Shown: piece by piece, positions 1 to 8,165 of the stretch
Layout: each line of letters begins with the position of its first letter
How positions within the stretch are numbered: the first letter of the stretch is position 1
Assembly (NCBI RefSeq): GCF_019469265.1
Contig: NZ_CP048268.1
Span: 1,877,001 to 1,941,000 of the forward strand
Length of the DNA stretch: 64,000 bases
From: Lactobacillus panisapium
GTDB lineage: Bacteria > Bacillota > Bacilli > Lactobacillales > Lactobacillaceae
Reading direction: 5' to 3'
Notes under the pieces: model-generated
Databases searched by the model: none
The model's input: the letters and a program-made list of their open reading frames with translations, nothing else
What the model was told of the DNA's origin: nothing
Program-made: the position numbers and the translations under genes

Positions 1-204
1 AAGGGATTTAATTCCTATGTTTTAAATTTAGTGATTGATTTTTATCATATAAAAATCGATAAGAAATATGCATATCAGCACGTAATCGGAAATCAGCATA
101 GCTACACATACTCAGAACAATTTATCGAATTCATAGTAAACGAGATTAAAAAAGATCCTAAAAATTATGTAGCTAGTCTTAAAAAAGGCAATAAAAAAAG
201 ATAA
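1..204 (+). CDS. C-terminal end of an unidentified protein (partial, runs off the left edge)
   Basis: Frame 1 is open from the first base to a TAA stop at 202-204 and gives the last 67 residues of a protein. The fragment is rich in Tyr, Lys and Ile, starts KGFNSYVLNLVIDFYH and ends in a basic tail (KKGNKKR). No domain can be recognised from so short a piece. A candidate small RNA on the other strand ends in the A-run that encodes its last lysines, so the two transcription units converge here. The reading frame is clear; the function is unknown. Confidence 0.6.
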   Translation, partial: KGFNSYVLNLVIDFYHIKIDKKYAYQHVIGNQHSYTYSEQFIEFIVNEIKKDPKNYVASLKKGNKKR

Positions 205-293
205 CCCCAGGCACATAGGAATGCTCAATGCGCTTTTCGTGCATCTACCCCATTTCGGGACCCAGCGTTCATCCTTCACAAGTTATCTATGTT
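193..293 (-). ncRNA. candidate small RNA 1
   Basis: This GC-richer block stands out in an AT-rich gap. On the minus strand a promoter-like pair is seen: TTTACT (rc of 323-328), a 17-base spacer, and TAGGAT (rc of 300-305). The transcript would start near 293. Its ends pair: AGATAAC (rc of 282-288) with GTTATCT (rc of 199-205), followed at once by seven T. Inside, AGGATG can pair with CATTCCT, and two hairpins (CCC-GAAAT-GGG and ATGCAC-GAAAA-GCGCAT) fit as branches. The SRP RNA core (GGAAGGAAGCAGC) is absent, so it is not 4.5S RNA. There is no convincing ORF. Family unknown. Confidence 0.45.
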
Positions 294-380
294 ATGTTTA
301 TCCTAAATCTATTTATTGAAAAAGTAAACATTTTTGTAACAGCTTAAACAATTTTAATAAAAAATTATTTCTGATAAACC

Positions 381-411
381 AAAGAGTATCTTGAATCACA
401 AGATACTCTTT
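381..411. terminator. bidirectional Rho-independent terminator
   Basis: A perfect 12-bp stem (AAAGAGTATCTT / AAGATACTCTTT) with a 7-base loop lies between the left-edge gene and the minus-strand gene at 553-1173, with A-rich left and T-rich right flanks. The rest of the 205-552 gap holds the candidate small RNA 1 promoter and AT-rich sequence without an ORF. Confidence 0.8.
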
Positions 412-552
412 TAATTTAAAACTTTAAATTAAGTTTCGTAACACTGTTCAGTATTAACAATAAAATTAAGTGTTGCAGACTAGCCATTTATTTTATTCCT
501 TAGAGCTAGATGACCATTTAAACTGTGCAGGTCCAATTGTCGTTCTTTAAGC

Positions 553-1173
553 TTATTTTTCTTTGATGAACGAAGCATCTGGAATTCGAATTAAATAATA
601 TTGCGTAGCTGTGTGACCAGCATGCAGGCCAAGCCCGTTTTGCCAAACCTTTTTATACGTCGCCGTATAAGTTGCAACATAAGCACGCTGATATTTACGG
701 TCCATTTTCTTAAGCTGGCTCTTTTGGTATGGTATCCGCGAAGCATTTAAGTCTAACGGACTTTTACCATATGCCACTGTAGCAAAGTCACTCGAAACTT
801 GCGCCTTGCGCCCAGCACGATAATAGGTATAAGTTTGCGTACTAATTTTTTTCTTCTTTGAATTAATCGTCACATAACTTGAATTACCCGAACCCGTATT
901 CATTACTAACGGTTGATACGTAATTTTTGAGCTAATCACGCTTTTATCCTCTAAGTCCGGGTTATCAAGCATTGTCTTATTAAAGAGCCAAACAATGCCG
1001 ACTAAAAAAACTGCTACTTCGAGCAGATCAATCAAAAAATTAGTCCAGCTAAACTTCTGGTGCTTCTTAATAATCATCGTAATCCGACGCTTACGAATAT
1101 TTTGAATAATAAAAATGAAATATAAAATGGCAATAACCCACAATAAGATGCCCAGTAGATTCCAGCTAAACAT
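553..1173 (-). CDS. LVIS_2131-like small membrane protein
   Basis: A 206-residue protein with two N-terminal hydrophobic segments (about residues 5-25 and 46-66) separated by a basic loop (KNIRKRR region), then a polar, Tyr/Lys/Ser-rich C-terminal domain of about 130 residues that is probably extracellular. The start ATG at 1173 is preceded by an AGGAGG-type ribosome site. The architecture recalls the lactobacillar protein family named LVIS_2131, whose function is not known to me; this is recognition by memory, not a search. It lies alone on the minus strand downstream of the Lys-rich protein at 1264-1839 and may be read with it. No catalytic motif is visible. Confidence 0.75.
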   Translation of the reverse strand: MFSWNLLGILLWVIAILYFIFIIQNIRKRRITMIIKKHQKFSWTNFLIDLLEVAVFLVGIVWLFNKTMLDNPDLEDKSVISSKITYQPLVMNTGSGNSSYVTINSKKKKISTQTYTYYRAGRKAQVSSDFATVAYGKSPLDLNASRIPYQKSQLKKMDRKYQRAYVATYTATYKKVWQNGLGLHAGHTATQYYLIRIPDASFIKEK

Positions 1174-1263
1174 AACTTCCTCCTGTAATAGTCTTCATTA
1201 TATTGTAAAAAGCCCTGCTTGAATAGTGCAAAAAAGGTTAATTGCTTATTAAAAGTAATGTGC

Positions 1264-1839
1264 TTACTTTTTTGCTTTAGCTTTAGTCGTCGTCTTTTTG
1301 ACCGTTTTTTTGGCGGCTACTTTTTTAGTTGTCGTCTTTTTAGCGGCCGGCTTTTTAGTCTTCGCTACAGGTTCAGGCTTCTTGTATTCACGCACCTGGC
1401 TTAATTTTGCCATAATTGCTTCTACCAGTTTATCAATTACCTCATCTTCATTTTGAGTAATTTCCTCTTCATTTGCAATTTGATCAATGCGAAAATTAGA
1501 GGCATTCAAAAACTCCGACTGCGTTTCAAAGTAAACAAATACCGGATAGTCTTTTTCTTCCTCAAAGAAATTGGCAATTTTTTTATAATTGCTGTATGGC
1601 AAGTTGATAATATTGTTTTCTAAGACGAACGTGACCGGTCTTTGCCCCGTCACTTCAAGTGCAACATGGCTTAAGGAATTATGCTTGATCGCTGCCGCAG
1701 TTTCTTTAATCATTTTAGTCGCCAGGCTTTTAACCTTGGTCTTGGACTTGCTAATATCTGCGTATTTGACAGTTTCTAAATCCTGTAAGTAGTCCTGTTG
1801 TTCAATTTTAGTAGTTAAATCAGTTAAGTTAATCTTCAA
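1264..1839 (-). CDS. hypothetical protein with histone H1-like Lys/Ala/Thr tail
   Basis: A 191-residue soluble protein. Residues 1-150 form a mixed, acidic globular part with no motif I recognise. The last 40 residues are a low-complexity basic tail built from KKPAAKK / TTKK / AAKKTVKK units, like the tails of histone H1-like bacterial proteins. Such tails bind nucleic acid or polyphosphate in other proteins; here that is inference only. There is no signal peptide or membrane segment. The gene precedes the membrane protein at 553-1173 on the same strand with a 90-base gap. The 358 bases upstream (1840-2197) hold the divergent promoter of the multicopper oxidase and otherwise AT-rich DNA. Confidence 0.7.
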   Translation of the reverse strand: MKINLTDLTTKIEQQDYLQDLETVKYADISKSKTKVKSLATKMIKETAAAIKHNSLSHVALEVTGQRPVTFVLENNIINLPYSNYKKIANFFEEEKDYPVFVYFETQSEFLNASNFRIDQIANEEEITQNEDEVIDKLVEAIMAKLSQVREYKKPEPVAKTKKPAAKKTTTKKVAAKKTVKKTTTKAKAKK

Positions 1840-2112
1840 AATAAAAAAATCCTTTTATAAATTAGTTATCAGTCTTCTATACGATACTCAAATTCAGCGC
1901 CAAAAACAATTTATTTTTATTTCTTTTAAAATTATTTTTAAAGAACATTCGTTTTAAAAAAACAGGTGTTAAGGTAATCCGAATTGTCCGTTTTTACTAA
2001 AACATACTTGTTTTATCGACTTTGTGAAGTGATATAAAATAACAAAAATGCCCCTAAATTTGTCAAAAAGCACAATATTTAATTATCAATACGAAAACAT
2101 CATTATAGCCAC

Positions 2113-2141
2113 TTTACAAGCGTTTTCACAAAGAATAGAAT
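2113..2141 (+). promoter_or_regulatory. sigma-A promoter of the multicopper oxidase gene
   Basis: TTTACA at 2113-2118, a 17-base spacer and TAGAAT at 2136-2141 give a near-consensus promoter, 56 bases upstream of the ATG. A ribosome site (AAAGGTAG) lies just before the start. No copper-repressor box of the TACANNTGTA type was found nearby. Confidence 0.6.
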
Positions 2142-2197
2142 GACATTGAAACTAAAAAATTTTTTACTAAATTTTTCAAACTGAAAGGTAGACAAAT

Positions 2198-3775
2198 ATG
2201 TCAGATAAAGTTTACACAGATTATTTCTATAACTCAGATGATTTTGATAAAAATCATGGTATGGGCTATAAAGAACTTCACATCCCTGAAGGCGTTGAAG
2301 CTCAACCATTAATTGTTCCACCAGTCCTAGAGCCCGATAAACAAGAATACAACGATGTTTGGTACACCATTGAATCTCAAGAAGGCGACTTCCAATTTTT
2401 ACCTGGGAAAAAGACTCATACTTGGGGCTACAACTTCCCTGTTTTAGGTAAGACGATGGTCTTGACCAAGGGTCAACATGTTCACGTAACTTTGAAGAAC
2501 AGCTTGCCTGAATTAACTACTTACCACTGGCATGGTATGGAAGTTTCAGGTCCTGGTAACGATGGTGCTTGTCACTCACCTGTATACCCAGGAGAAGAAA
2601 AGCACATTGACTTCACAGTTCATCAACCAGCTGCTCTTACTTGGCTTCACGCTCACCCATGTCCATCAACTGCTGCACAAGTTTGGATGGGACTCGCAAT
2701 GGGTGTTGTTGTAACTGATGCCAACGAAGCACAATTACCAATTCCTAAGACTTATGGTAAAGATGAATTCCCAATCATTTTGCAAGACCGGATTTTCCAC
2801 GAAGATAACCAATTTGATTACAAGGCAGATTACAATGCAATGGGTATCTTTGGTGACACACCAGTTATTAACGGTGTTGTTCGTCCTTACGTAGATGTTA
2901 CTACCCAAAAAGTTCGGTTGATTTTCTTAGGTGGATCTAACCGGCGTGAATGGCGTCTGCACTTCAGCGACGACTTGGTTATGACTCAAATCGGTGGGGA
3001 TGATTCATTCTTAGAGCATCCAGTTAAGATGACTAAGGTTTTAATCGGACCAGGTGAGCGTCAACAAGTTGTGGTTGACTTCAGTAACTACAAGGAAGGC
3101 GACGTTGTTAACCTTTACACTGATGACTTTAAGTTGGTTGAATTCAGAATTCACAAGTATGAAAAAGATGACAGTGTAATTCCTGACACCTTATTCAAAC
3201 CATATGATCCTGTTGTTAACCCTAATTCACCAGTTCCTCACGTAACAATGGACAACCACAACATGATTAACGGCAAGCTATTCTCCATGCAAAGAATTGA
3301 CATGAAGCAAGAGTTAATGACCGCTGAATACTGGGATGTAACTAACACTAATGATAAGGTTAACGGTATGCTCCACCCATTCCATATTCACGGTGCACAC
3401 TTCCTTGTTGTTTCACGTAACGGTAAGGACCCATATCCAAACGAGCAAGGTGTCTACAAAGATACTGTTGAAGTTGCCCCACAAGAAACTGTTCGTTTGA
3501 AGGTTTACTTCCAAAACACAGGTGTGTTCATGTACCACTGCCACATTATCGAACACGAAGATGCTGGTATGATGGCGCAAATCCAAATCGTTGATCCTAA
3601 GGATCCAGACAAGAAGTATGACTTAATGGACATGGAAACTTTGACTAAGGCATTTGCTGAAGAAAAAGGTATTCCAATGGACGAAGTATACTGCCCAGGA
3701 ATGGATGTTGAAGGTATGGACGTTAAGGGTGAAGATCACTCAATGGACGCACTTTCCGGCGCTAGCCACCATTAA
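2198..3775 (+). CDS. multicopper oxidase with Met-rich tail and C-terminal flavinylation-like tag
   Basis: A 525-residue three-cupredoxin multicopper oxidase of the CotA/SufI/bilirubin oxidase type, which takes single electrons from a donor and reduces O2 to water. All four copper-binding motifs are intact: H110-W-H112, H151-A-H153, H393-P-F-H396-I-H398, and H447-C448-H449 with H453 and M458. By family rule the type 1 copper is held by H393, C448, H453 and M458. There is no signal peptide, so it should be cytosolic. The tail after residue 490 is unusual: several Met/His/Asp residues (PGMDVEGMDVKGEDHSM) and then DALSGAS at 517-523, which matches the ApbE flavinylation site. Monocistronic, with its own promoter and terminator. 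Confidence 0.93.
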   Translation: MSDKVYTDYFYNSDDFDKNHGMGYKELHIPEGVEAQPLIVPPVLEPDKQEYNDVWYTIESQEGDFQFLPGKKTHTWGYNFPVLGKTMVLTKGQHVHVTLKNSLPELTTYHWHGMEVSGPGNDGACHSPVYPGEEKHIDFTVHQPAALTWLHAHPCPSTAAQVWMGLAMGVVVTDANEAQLPIPKTYGKDEFPIILQDRIFHEDNQFDYKADYNAMGIFGDTPVINGVVRPYVDVTTQKVRLIFLGGSNRREWRLHFSDDLVMTQIGGDDSFLEHPVKMTKVLIGPGERQQVVVDFSNYKEGDVVNLYTDDFKLVEFRIHKYEKDDSVIPDTLFKPYDPVVNPNSPVPHVTMDNHNMINGKLFSMQRIDMKQELMTAEYWDVTNTNDKVNGMLHPFHIHGAHFLVVSRNGKDPYPNEQGVYKDTVEVAPQETVRLKVYFQNTGVFMYHCHIIEHEDAGMMAQIQIVDPKDPDKKYDLMDMETLTKAFAEEKGIPMDEVYCPGMDVEGMDVKGEDHSMDALSGASHH

Positions 3776-3801
3776 TTAAAACTTAAACTTAAACAAAGTA
3801 A

Positions 3802-3827
3802 AAAATCGCTCAAGTAAGAGCGGTTTT
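3802..3827 (+). terminator. terminator of the multicopper oxidase gene
   Basis: A stem AAAATCGCTC / GAGCGGTTTT with a 6-base loop followed by a T-run, 26 bases after the stop codon. Confidence 0.8.
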
Positions 3828-3935
3828 TTCTTTTACCTGCTTTAGCTTAAGCAAATCACTAAAAATCAGTTAAATTTAGAGACATTGTGAAAAACAGCTT
3901 TGCTTTTATTCTATAGCCTATGTTTAAATAGCATT

Positions 3936-4640
3936 ATGAAAAAGAATAGAAGCAAGAACCTAGTGTTCCTGTTGCTCGGCGTATTTCTTTTAGGATTAGC
4001 CTTTGCAGTCTTTAACTCAAATGATTTCAAGGACAAATACGACTGGGTAACATTAAAGTCAACCCAAAAATTGGATGTACCACTAGAAAATCAGTATCCT
4101 GAGTTGCCTAACGGCTGTGAAGTTACTTCCTTGTCAATGCTGCTGCAATATTATGGCATCAAAGTAACTAAACTTGATCTATCAGAAAATATTAAGCATG
4201 TTGCTTCTTTTTCCAGCGACGGACAGTTTCGGGGTAATCCCCATGTGGGGTTTGTTGGTTATATGAGCCAAGCAAACGCCGGCTGGTGTGTTTATAACGA
4301 GCCACTTGAACAAGTAGCCCGCAAATACACTAACCGCATTCAGAATTTCTCAGGACACGACTTCATCCAAGTCATGAAATTGGTATCTGATGGTCATCCG
4401 GTTTTGATTATCACAACACTCAAGTTCAATCATGTCAACGACATGCAAACTTGGCAGACGAAAGAAGGAGAAGTAAACGTCACTCCTTCATCACATGCCT
4501 GCGTAATTACTGGTTACAGCAAGAAAAAACACCAAGTTCTGGTTAACGACCCATTTGGTCATAAAAACAAAGTGGTTTCTTGGCACAACCTGGAGAGAAG
4601 CTATAATCAGCAAGGTAAACAGGCGCTATATCTTAATTAA
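3936..4640 (+). CDS. secreted or membrane-anchored C39-family (papain-like) protein
   Basis: The ATG at 3936 is preferred over an upstream TTG at 3900, because it starts directly with a signal/anchor sequence (MKKNRSKNLVFLLLGVF). The resulting 234-residue protein has one N-terminal hydrophobic segment and a Peptidase_C39_2 domain. The Cys box is LPNGCEVTSLSMLLQYYG, the His box is SSHACVITGYSKK, and an Asp follows in VNDPFG, giving a plausible Cys-His-Asp triad. Proteins of this kind are common in lactobacilli and are thought to act outside the membrane on peptides or the wall, with no fixed substrate. It is not linked to a bacteriocin exporter, so a leader-peptide role is unlikely. Confidence 0.8.
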   Translation: MKKNRSKNLVFLLLGVFLLGLAFAVFNSNDFKDKYDWVTLKSTQKLDVPLENQYPELPNGCEVTSLSMLLQYYGIKVTKLDLSENIKHVASFSSDGQFRGNPHVGFVGYMSQANAGWCVYNEPLEQVARKYTNRIQNFSGHDFIQVMKLVSDGHPVLIITTLKFNHVNDMQTWQTKEGEVNVTPSSHACVITGYSKKKHQVLVNDPFGHKNKVVSWHNLERSYNQQGKQALYLN

Positions 4641-4680
4641 GTCAGCTATTTTACAAGATAGCGGCTTTTTTAGTGCGCAA

Positions 4681-4712
4681 AAAAAGCAGATTCACTTAAG
4701 AATCTGCTTTTT
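4681..4712. terminator. strong bidirectional terminator
   Basis: A perfect 13-bp stem (AAAAAGCAGATTC / GAATCTGCTTTTT) with a 6-base loop, A-run on the left and T-run on the right. It can end both the C39-protein transcript (plus) and the candidate small RNA or exporter operon (minus). Confidence 0.85.
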
Positions 4713-4714
4713 CC

Positions 4715-4849
4715 AAATCGAGGCTCGTTAAAAAACAAGTGACTACTTCTGTTCACATCAGGTTAGTCAACAGCCAACACTTCCCGTGTCTGCCAGCTAA
4801 GGCGGACGTCCTCATCCAAATACGCATCTCGCGTTTTTGTCGACTCGTA
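4715..4849 (-). ncRNA. candidate small RNA 2, directly after the ThrE operon
   Basis: On the minus strand a near-perfect promoter lies inside the last codons of the exporter gene: TTTACA (rc of 4879-4884), 17-base spacer, TATAAT (rc of 4856-4861). Transcription would begin at about 4849, just after that gene's stop codon. The RNA shows hairpins ACGC-GAGAT-GCGT, ACAC-GGGAA-GTGT and TGACTA (rc of 4764-4769) with TAGTCA (rc of 4740-4745), then six T at 4730-4735. The ends can pair (CGAG with CTCG, AAAAAC with GTTTTT). It may run on to the perfect terminator at 4681-4712, for a length of 115-170 nt. No ORF is convincing. Family not recognised; not SRP RNA, and no tmRNA or RNase P signature was seen. 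Confidence 0.5.
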
Positions 4850-5326
4850 TTACTTATTATACGTACTTTTATTCTGCTTGTAAAATTTTTTTATTCTGAA
4901 AAAGATTTCTACAAACATGCTTGATAGTAACATCCCTAAGGCGATTGAGCCTGTAACGATAATCACACGTAAAGCCGAGTCACTTGCCCCGTTAATATTA
5001 CCGGCGGTTAACTCACGCACAGCCTGGTATGCGGGAACTCCCGGTACTAAAGGGACAATGGCCGGGATATAAAAGACAGTTGCCGGACACTTTTTTATTC
5101 GGGCAAAGACAATTCCTAAAATGCCAATCGCAAATGAACCCAGCAGATTAGACAATAGCCGGCCCATTGAGGCCTCCATCGCTAACCAGTAAATAATCCA
5201 GCTAATGACCCCACTAATTCCCGCCAGATTAAGCACGCGGCGCGGAACATTAATAGTTAGGGCAAAGCCTGCTGAGGCAAGATAGGCAAAAATGATGTTA
5301 ATAATTAATTCTAACCAAAATGGCAT
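4850..5326 (-). CDS. threonine/serine exporter, small subunit-like half (ThrE_2 / DUF3815)
   Basis: A 158-residue membrane protein with about five hydrophobic segments. It holds the ThrE_2 signature region (IPAIVPLVPGVPAYQAV). In the ThrE family the full transporter is either one long chain or two genes, and this is the short half. It starts one base after the stop of the partner at 5328-6104, so the two are surely co-translated. The family exports threonine and serine with proton motive force; that activity is inferred from homology. The final codons contain the promoter of candidate small RNA 2. A fused version of the same transporter is found at 30175-31521. Confidence 0.88.
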   Translation of the reverse strand: MPFWLELIINIIFAYLASAGFALTINVPRRVLNLAGISGVISWIIYWLAMEASMGRLLSNLLGSFAIGILGIVFARIKKCPATVFYIPAIVPLVPGVPAYQAVRELTAGNINGASDSALRVIIVTGSIALGMLLSSMFVEIFFRIKKFYKQNKSTYNK

Positions 5327-5327
5327 T

Positions 5328-6104
5328 TTATGCTCCTAAAAACTTCAAAATAATCCCAACGCCGCCGCCAAGGGCAAAGGCGGTTAACATTGCTTCACAA
5401 ATCTTGCCCATTCCTGATAACAAGTCGCCCTTAAACAAGTCACGCAAGGCATTAGTTAATGCTAAGCCTGGGACCAATGGCATCAAAGCCCCGGTAAGAA
5501 TATTATCAATAATCATTGCGGGAAAGAGACGAACTAGCCCCACCGTGACAATCGTCATAATCATTGCTGCCACCAATTCAGCTAAATATTTGACTTTCGT
5601 AAAGCGTTTAAAATAATAAAACGAAACAAAACCGATAGCACCAACTACTGCCGCAGCCGGAAAATCAACCCAATCATAGTTGTCCATAAACATTACCATT
5701 AGCGTTGCACTTAAAATGCCGGCGCCAATTGTTTGTAACCATAATGGAAAAACTGGAAACCCACCGTGAGCGATTTTAAATACTTGGCTTTTAACTTGGC
5801 GTAAGGTAATTTCACGCGCTGCAAAAGCCCGTGACAGCGAATTAATCCGATCAACCAACTCTAGGTTAATATTCCGCTCATGAACCAAAATGCTTTGGCA
5901 ATAGTTGCCGTGATCGATGCTCATAAAGATCCCTGTTGGCATTACAAACACCCGCGGATCCGGCTCGCCAGCGCTTTTAGCAATGCGCACCATCGTGTCT
6001 TCGACCCGGTACATCTCACTGCCGCCTTCAATCATTAACTGGCCTGCTGTCAGGCAAGTATCAAGCAATTCTTGGTAAAATAATTTATCTTTCTGTCCAG
6101 GCAT
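5328..6104 (-). CDS. threonine/serine exporter, large half (ThrE / DUF1212)
   Basis: A 258-residue protein with an N-terminal soluble domain (residues 1-115) holding the DUF1212 signature AGQLMIEGGSEMYRVEDTM, followed by about five membrane segments. It ends LGGGVGIILKFLGA. It forms the exporter with the ThrE_2 protein encoded one base downstream. It is seven bases downstream of the ABC-F gene, which makes a three-gene operon. The role is amino-acid export by family membership; substrate not proven. Confidence 0.9.
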   Translation of the reverse strand: MPGQKDKLFYQELLDTCLTAGQLMIEGGSEMYRVEDTMVRIAKSAGEPDPRVFVMPTGIFMSIDHGNYCQSILVHERNINLELVDRINSLSRAFAAREITLRQVKSQVFKIAHGGFPVFPLWLQTIGAGILSATLMVMFMDNYDWVDFPAAAVVGAIGFVSFYYFKRFTKVKYLAELVAAMIMTIVTVGLVRLFPAMIIDNILTGALMPLVPGLALTNALRDLFKGDLLSGMGKICEAMLTAFALGGGVGIILKFLGA

Positions 6105-6111
6105 AATTTCC

Positions 6112-7659
6112 TCAAAGTTTATTCATTGTCTCAATATCAATTGTTTTATCAACCCAGTCACCTTGGAAAAAGTCGCGCTCGTGGCTAACGATAATTACGC
6201 TGCCGGGAAACTTAACAATTGCTTGCCGCAACGCATCTTTTGAATCACGGTCAAGGTGATTGGTTGGCTCATCAAGAAAGAGTAAATTGGCCGGCTCAAA
6301 CTGCATTTTAGCCAATTTCACTTTTTCCTGTTCGCCCCCGGATAATTTTTTCAAAGGACTCATCGCCTGCTGGGCGGTCACACCCAACCGAGCCAAGGCG
6401 CCACGCAGTTCCTTAGGCTTAATGCGTTCAAAGATTTCTTGCAAGTATTGCAGCGGCGTCATATTTTGGTTAGGCCAAGCTAAGTCCTGCTTAAAGTAGG
6501 CAATTTTGGCGGTTTCAGATAAAGCAAATGTCCCAAAAATCGGTTCAATCTGTCCCAGCAATGTTTTTAGCAAAGTCGTTTTACCAATGCCGTTAAAACC
6601 AGTAATTGCCACTTTTTCATTGCCACCAACCGAGAAATTAAAGGCTTCTTTTACCAAAGCGTGGTCATATCCGATTACCAAGTCTTGCGTCTGCAATAAC
6701 AAGTTGGCAGCCGTTGCCACATAAGGAAATTCAAAATGCGGTTTGTGATTGCCCTTAGGTGGAGCTAAAACATCCATTCTGGCAAGTTGCCGCTCACGTG
6801 ACTTAGCACTCTTAGAGCGCGTTCCCGCCTTATTTTTCCGAATATATGCTTCTTCCTTAGCAATCTTGCGTTGCTGATTAGTGTAAGCCTTCAGATAAGT
6901 TTCTCGATTGGCTTCTTTTTGCCGCATTGCCTGCTTAAGAGTTCCAGTATAACGGGTAATTGTGCCAACATCAATATCAATAATACAGTTCGCTATTTTG
7001 CCCAAGAAATCATAGTCATGACTAACTACTATAAAAGCGCCGGTAAAGTCATTTAGGTAACCGACCAGCCAGTCAATATGGGAAACATCCAAATAGTTAG
7101 TTGGCTCATCCAGCAGCAATACATCAGGACTTTGTAATAATAATTTGGCTAAAATAATTTTTGATCTTTGTCCACCGGACAATTGGCTGACGTCATGGTC
7201 ATAACCCAATTCTGCTAGCCCCAGTCCCGAGGCAACTCGTTCAATTTCCGTATCTATGCCGTAAAAGTTATTCTCTTCCAGGTATGTTTGCAATTTCCCC
7301 GCCCTTTCGAGCAGTTCTGCGTCGCCCTTTTCCGCATATTGATTGTAAAGGGCGCTTAACTCATGTTCTTTTTGGTATAGCGGTGCAAATGCTGTCCGCA
7401 GAAATTCACGAATCGTAACACCTGGAGCTAACTTAGCGTATTGGTCAAGGTAACCTACTGTTACCCGATTTTGCCATTTTACTTGACCTTCATCCGGTAA
7501 CATCTCACCAGTCAAAATCTTAATTAAGGTTGATTTACCAACCCCATTTTGACCAGTGACTCCCATATGATCTTCCTTATTAAGAACAAAATTGCCATTC
7601 TCATACAAAGTTTTATCCACGAAACTTTGTCCTAAATTCTTAACTTGCAGTAAACTCAT
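6112..7659 (-). CDS. ABC-F family ATPase
   Basis: A 515-residue protein of two ABC ATPase domains without membrane segments. Domain 1 has Walker A GQNGVGKST, signature LSGGQ and Walker B LLLDEPTNYLD. Domain 2 has GFNGIGKTT, LSGGEQEK and LLFLDEPTNHLD. A charged linker (about residues 245-305, many Lys/Arg/Glu) joins them. ABC-F proteins bind the ribosomal E site and rescue or modulate translation, or give antibiotic resistance. This one lacks features that would place it in a resistance subgroup, so a housekeeping role is more likely. The start ATG at 7659 has a GGGAGATG-type ribosome site. First gene of the operon with the split ThrE exporter. Confidence 0.9.
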   Translation of the reverse strand: MSLLQVKNLGQSFVDKTLYENGNFVLNKEDHMGVTGQNGVGKSTLIKILTGEMLPDEGQVKWQNRVTVGYLDQYAKLAPGVTIREFLRTAFAPLYQKEHELSALYNQYAEKGDAELLERAGKLQTYLEENNFYGIDTEIERVASGLGLAELGYDHDVSQLSGGQRSKIILAKLLLQSPDVLLLDEPTNYLDVSHIDWLVGYLNDFTGAFIVVSHDYDFLGKIANCIIDIDVGTITRYTGTLKQAMRQKEANRETYLKAYTNQQRKIAKEEAYIRKNKAGTRSKSAKSRERQLARMDVLAPPKGNHKPHFEFPYVATAANLLLQTQDLVIGYDHALVKEAFNFSVGGNEKVAITGFNGIGKTTLLKTLLGQIEPIFGTFALSETAKIAYFKQDLAWPNQNMTPLQYLQEIFERIKPKELRGALARLGVTAQQAMSPLKKLSGGEQEKVKLAKMQFEPANLLFLDEPTNHLDRDSKDALRQAIVKFPGSVIIVSHERDFFQGDWVDKTIDIETMNKL

Positions 7660-7750
7660 TTTACATCTCCCTCAAATTAATTATCTGTCTGCCAGTATCC
7701 AAGCAAGTTGCCTTTTTGCTCATCATCCTAAATTGCTAATGCGCGCAATC

Positions 7751-7779
7751 AAAAAGGCGGGCGTTTTGCCCACCTTTTT
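7751..7779 (-). terminator. terminator overlapping the stop of the small membrane protein gene
   Basis: Stem AAAAAGGCGGGC / GCCCACCTTTTT with one mismatch and a TTTT loop. It overlaps the last codon and stop of the gene at 7778-8137. Confidence 0.75.
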
Positions 7780-8137
7780 ACTTTCTTTCTTGTTCATATT
7801 TTTGCAAGGCTTCCAATATTTTAGGCCAATAACGCTTAGGCAAAATTAATTGCAATTTATCGTGATAAATTGGAAAATCACTTGCTTTCATTCCGGTAAT
7901 TTCAGCCAAATCTTGATCAGATAACTTATATTCACGCGCAATCCGTTTAATTTCAACAGAAGCGAGCCCCCGAAACCATGAAAGAGCAAAGAAAAATAAG
8001 GCAAAAACACTAGCGGCCAAAATAGCGGCCGGTAAAGTCCAGTGAAATGTGCGCAAGCAAATAGCCGACGCGGCAATAAAGGCAACAAGTGCTGAAATTA
8101 CGCCATAAATAACTGCGAATACTGATTGCCCACGCAT
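7778..8137 (-). CDS. small membrane protein of unknown function
   Basis: A 119-residue protein with two hydrophobic segments (about residues 7-27 and 33-54) and a charged cytosolic C-terminal part of 60 residues ending KILEALQKYEQERK. I do not recognise the family. It is 28 bases downstream of the LCP gene and is followed by a terminator, so it is the second gene of a two-gene unit and may help the wall ligase; that link is inference from position only. Confidence 0.7.
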   Translation of the reverse strand: MRGQSVFAVIYGVISALVAFIAASAICLRTFHWTLPAAILAASVFALFFFALSWFRGLASVEIKRIAREYKLSDQDLAEITGMKASDFPIYHDKLQLILPKRYWPKILEALQKYEQERK

Positions 8138-8165
8138 ATTTTTTTGCCTCCTTTGCTATCAATAA

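Noticed and set aside
205..300. GC-rich block resembling part of rRNA (GAACGCTGG)
   Set aside because: The match is too short and the surroundings do not fit 16S or 23S; a small structured RNA is a better explanation.
1219..1404. Cys/Phe/Arg-rich 61-codon ORF
   Set aside because: It is the complement of the Lys/Ala/Thr-rich tail of the gene at 1264-1839.
3900..3935. Upstream TTG start of the C39 protein
   Set aside because: It has no ribosome site, and the ATG at 3936 begins exactly at a normal signal sequence.
4739..4924. 61-codon plus-strand ORF
   Set aside because: It overlaps the candidate RNA and the exporter 3' end, has no ribosome site and odd composition.
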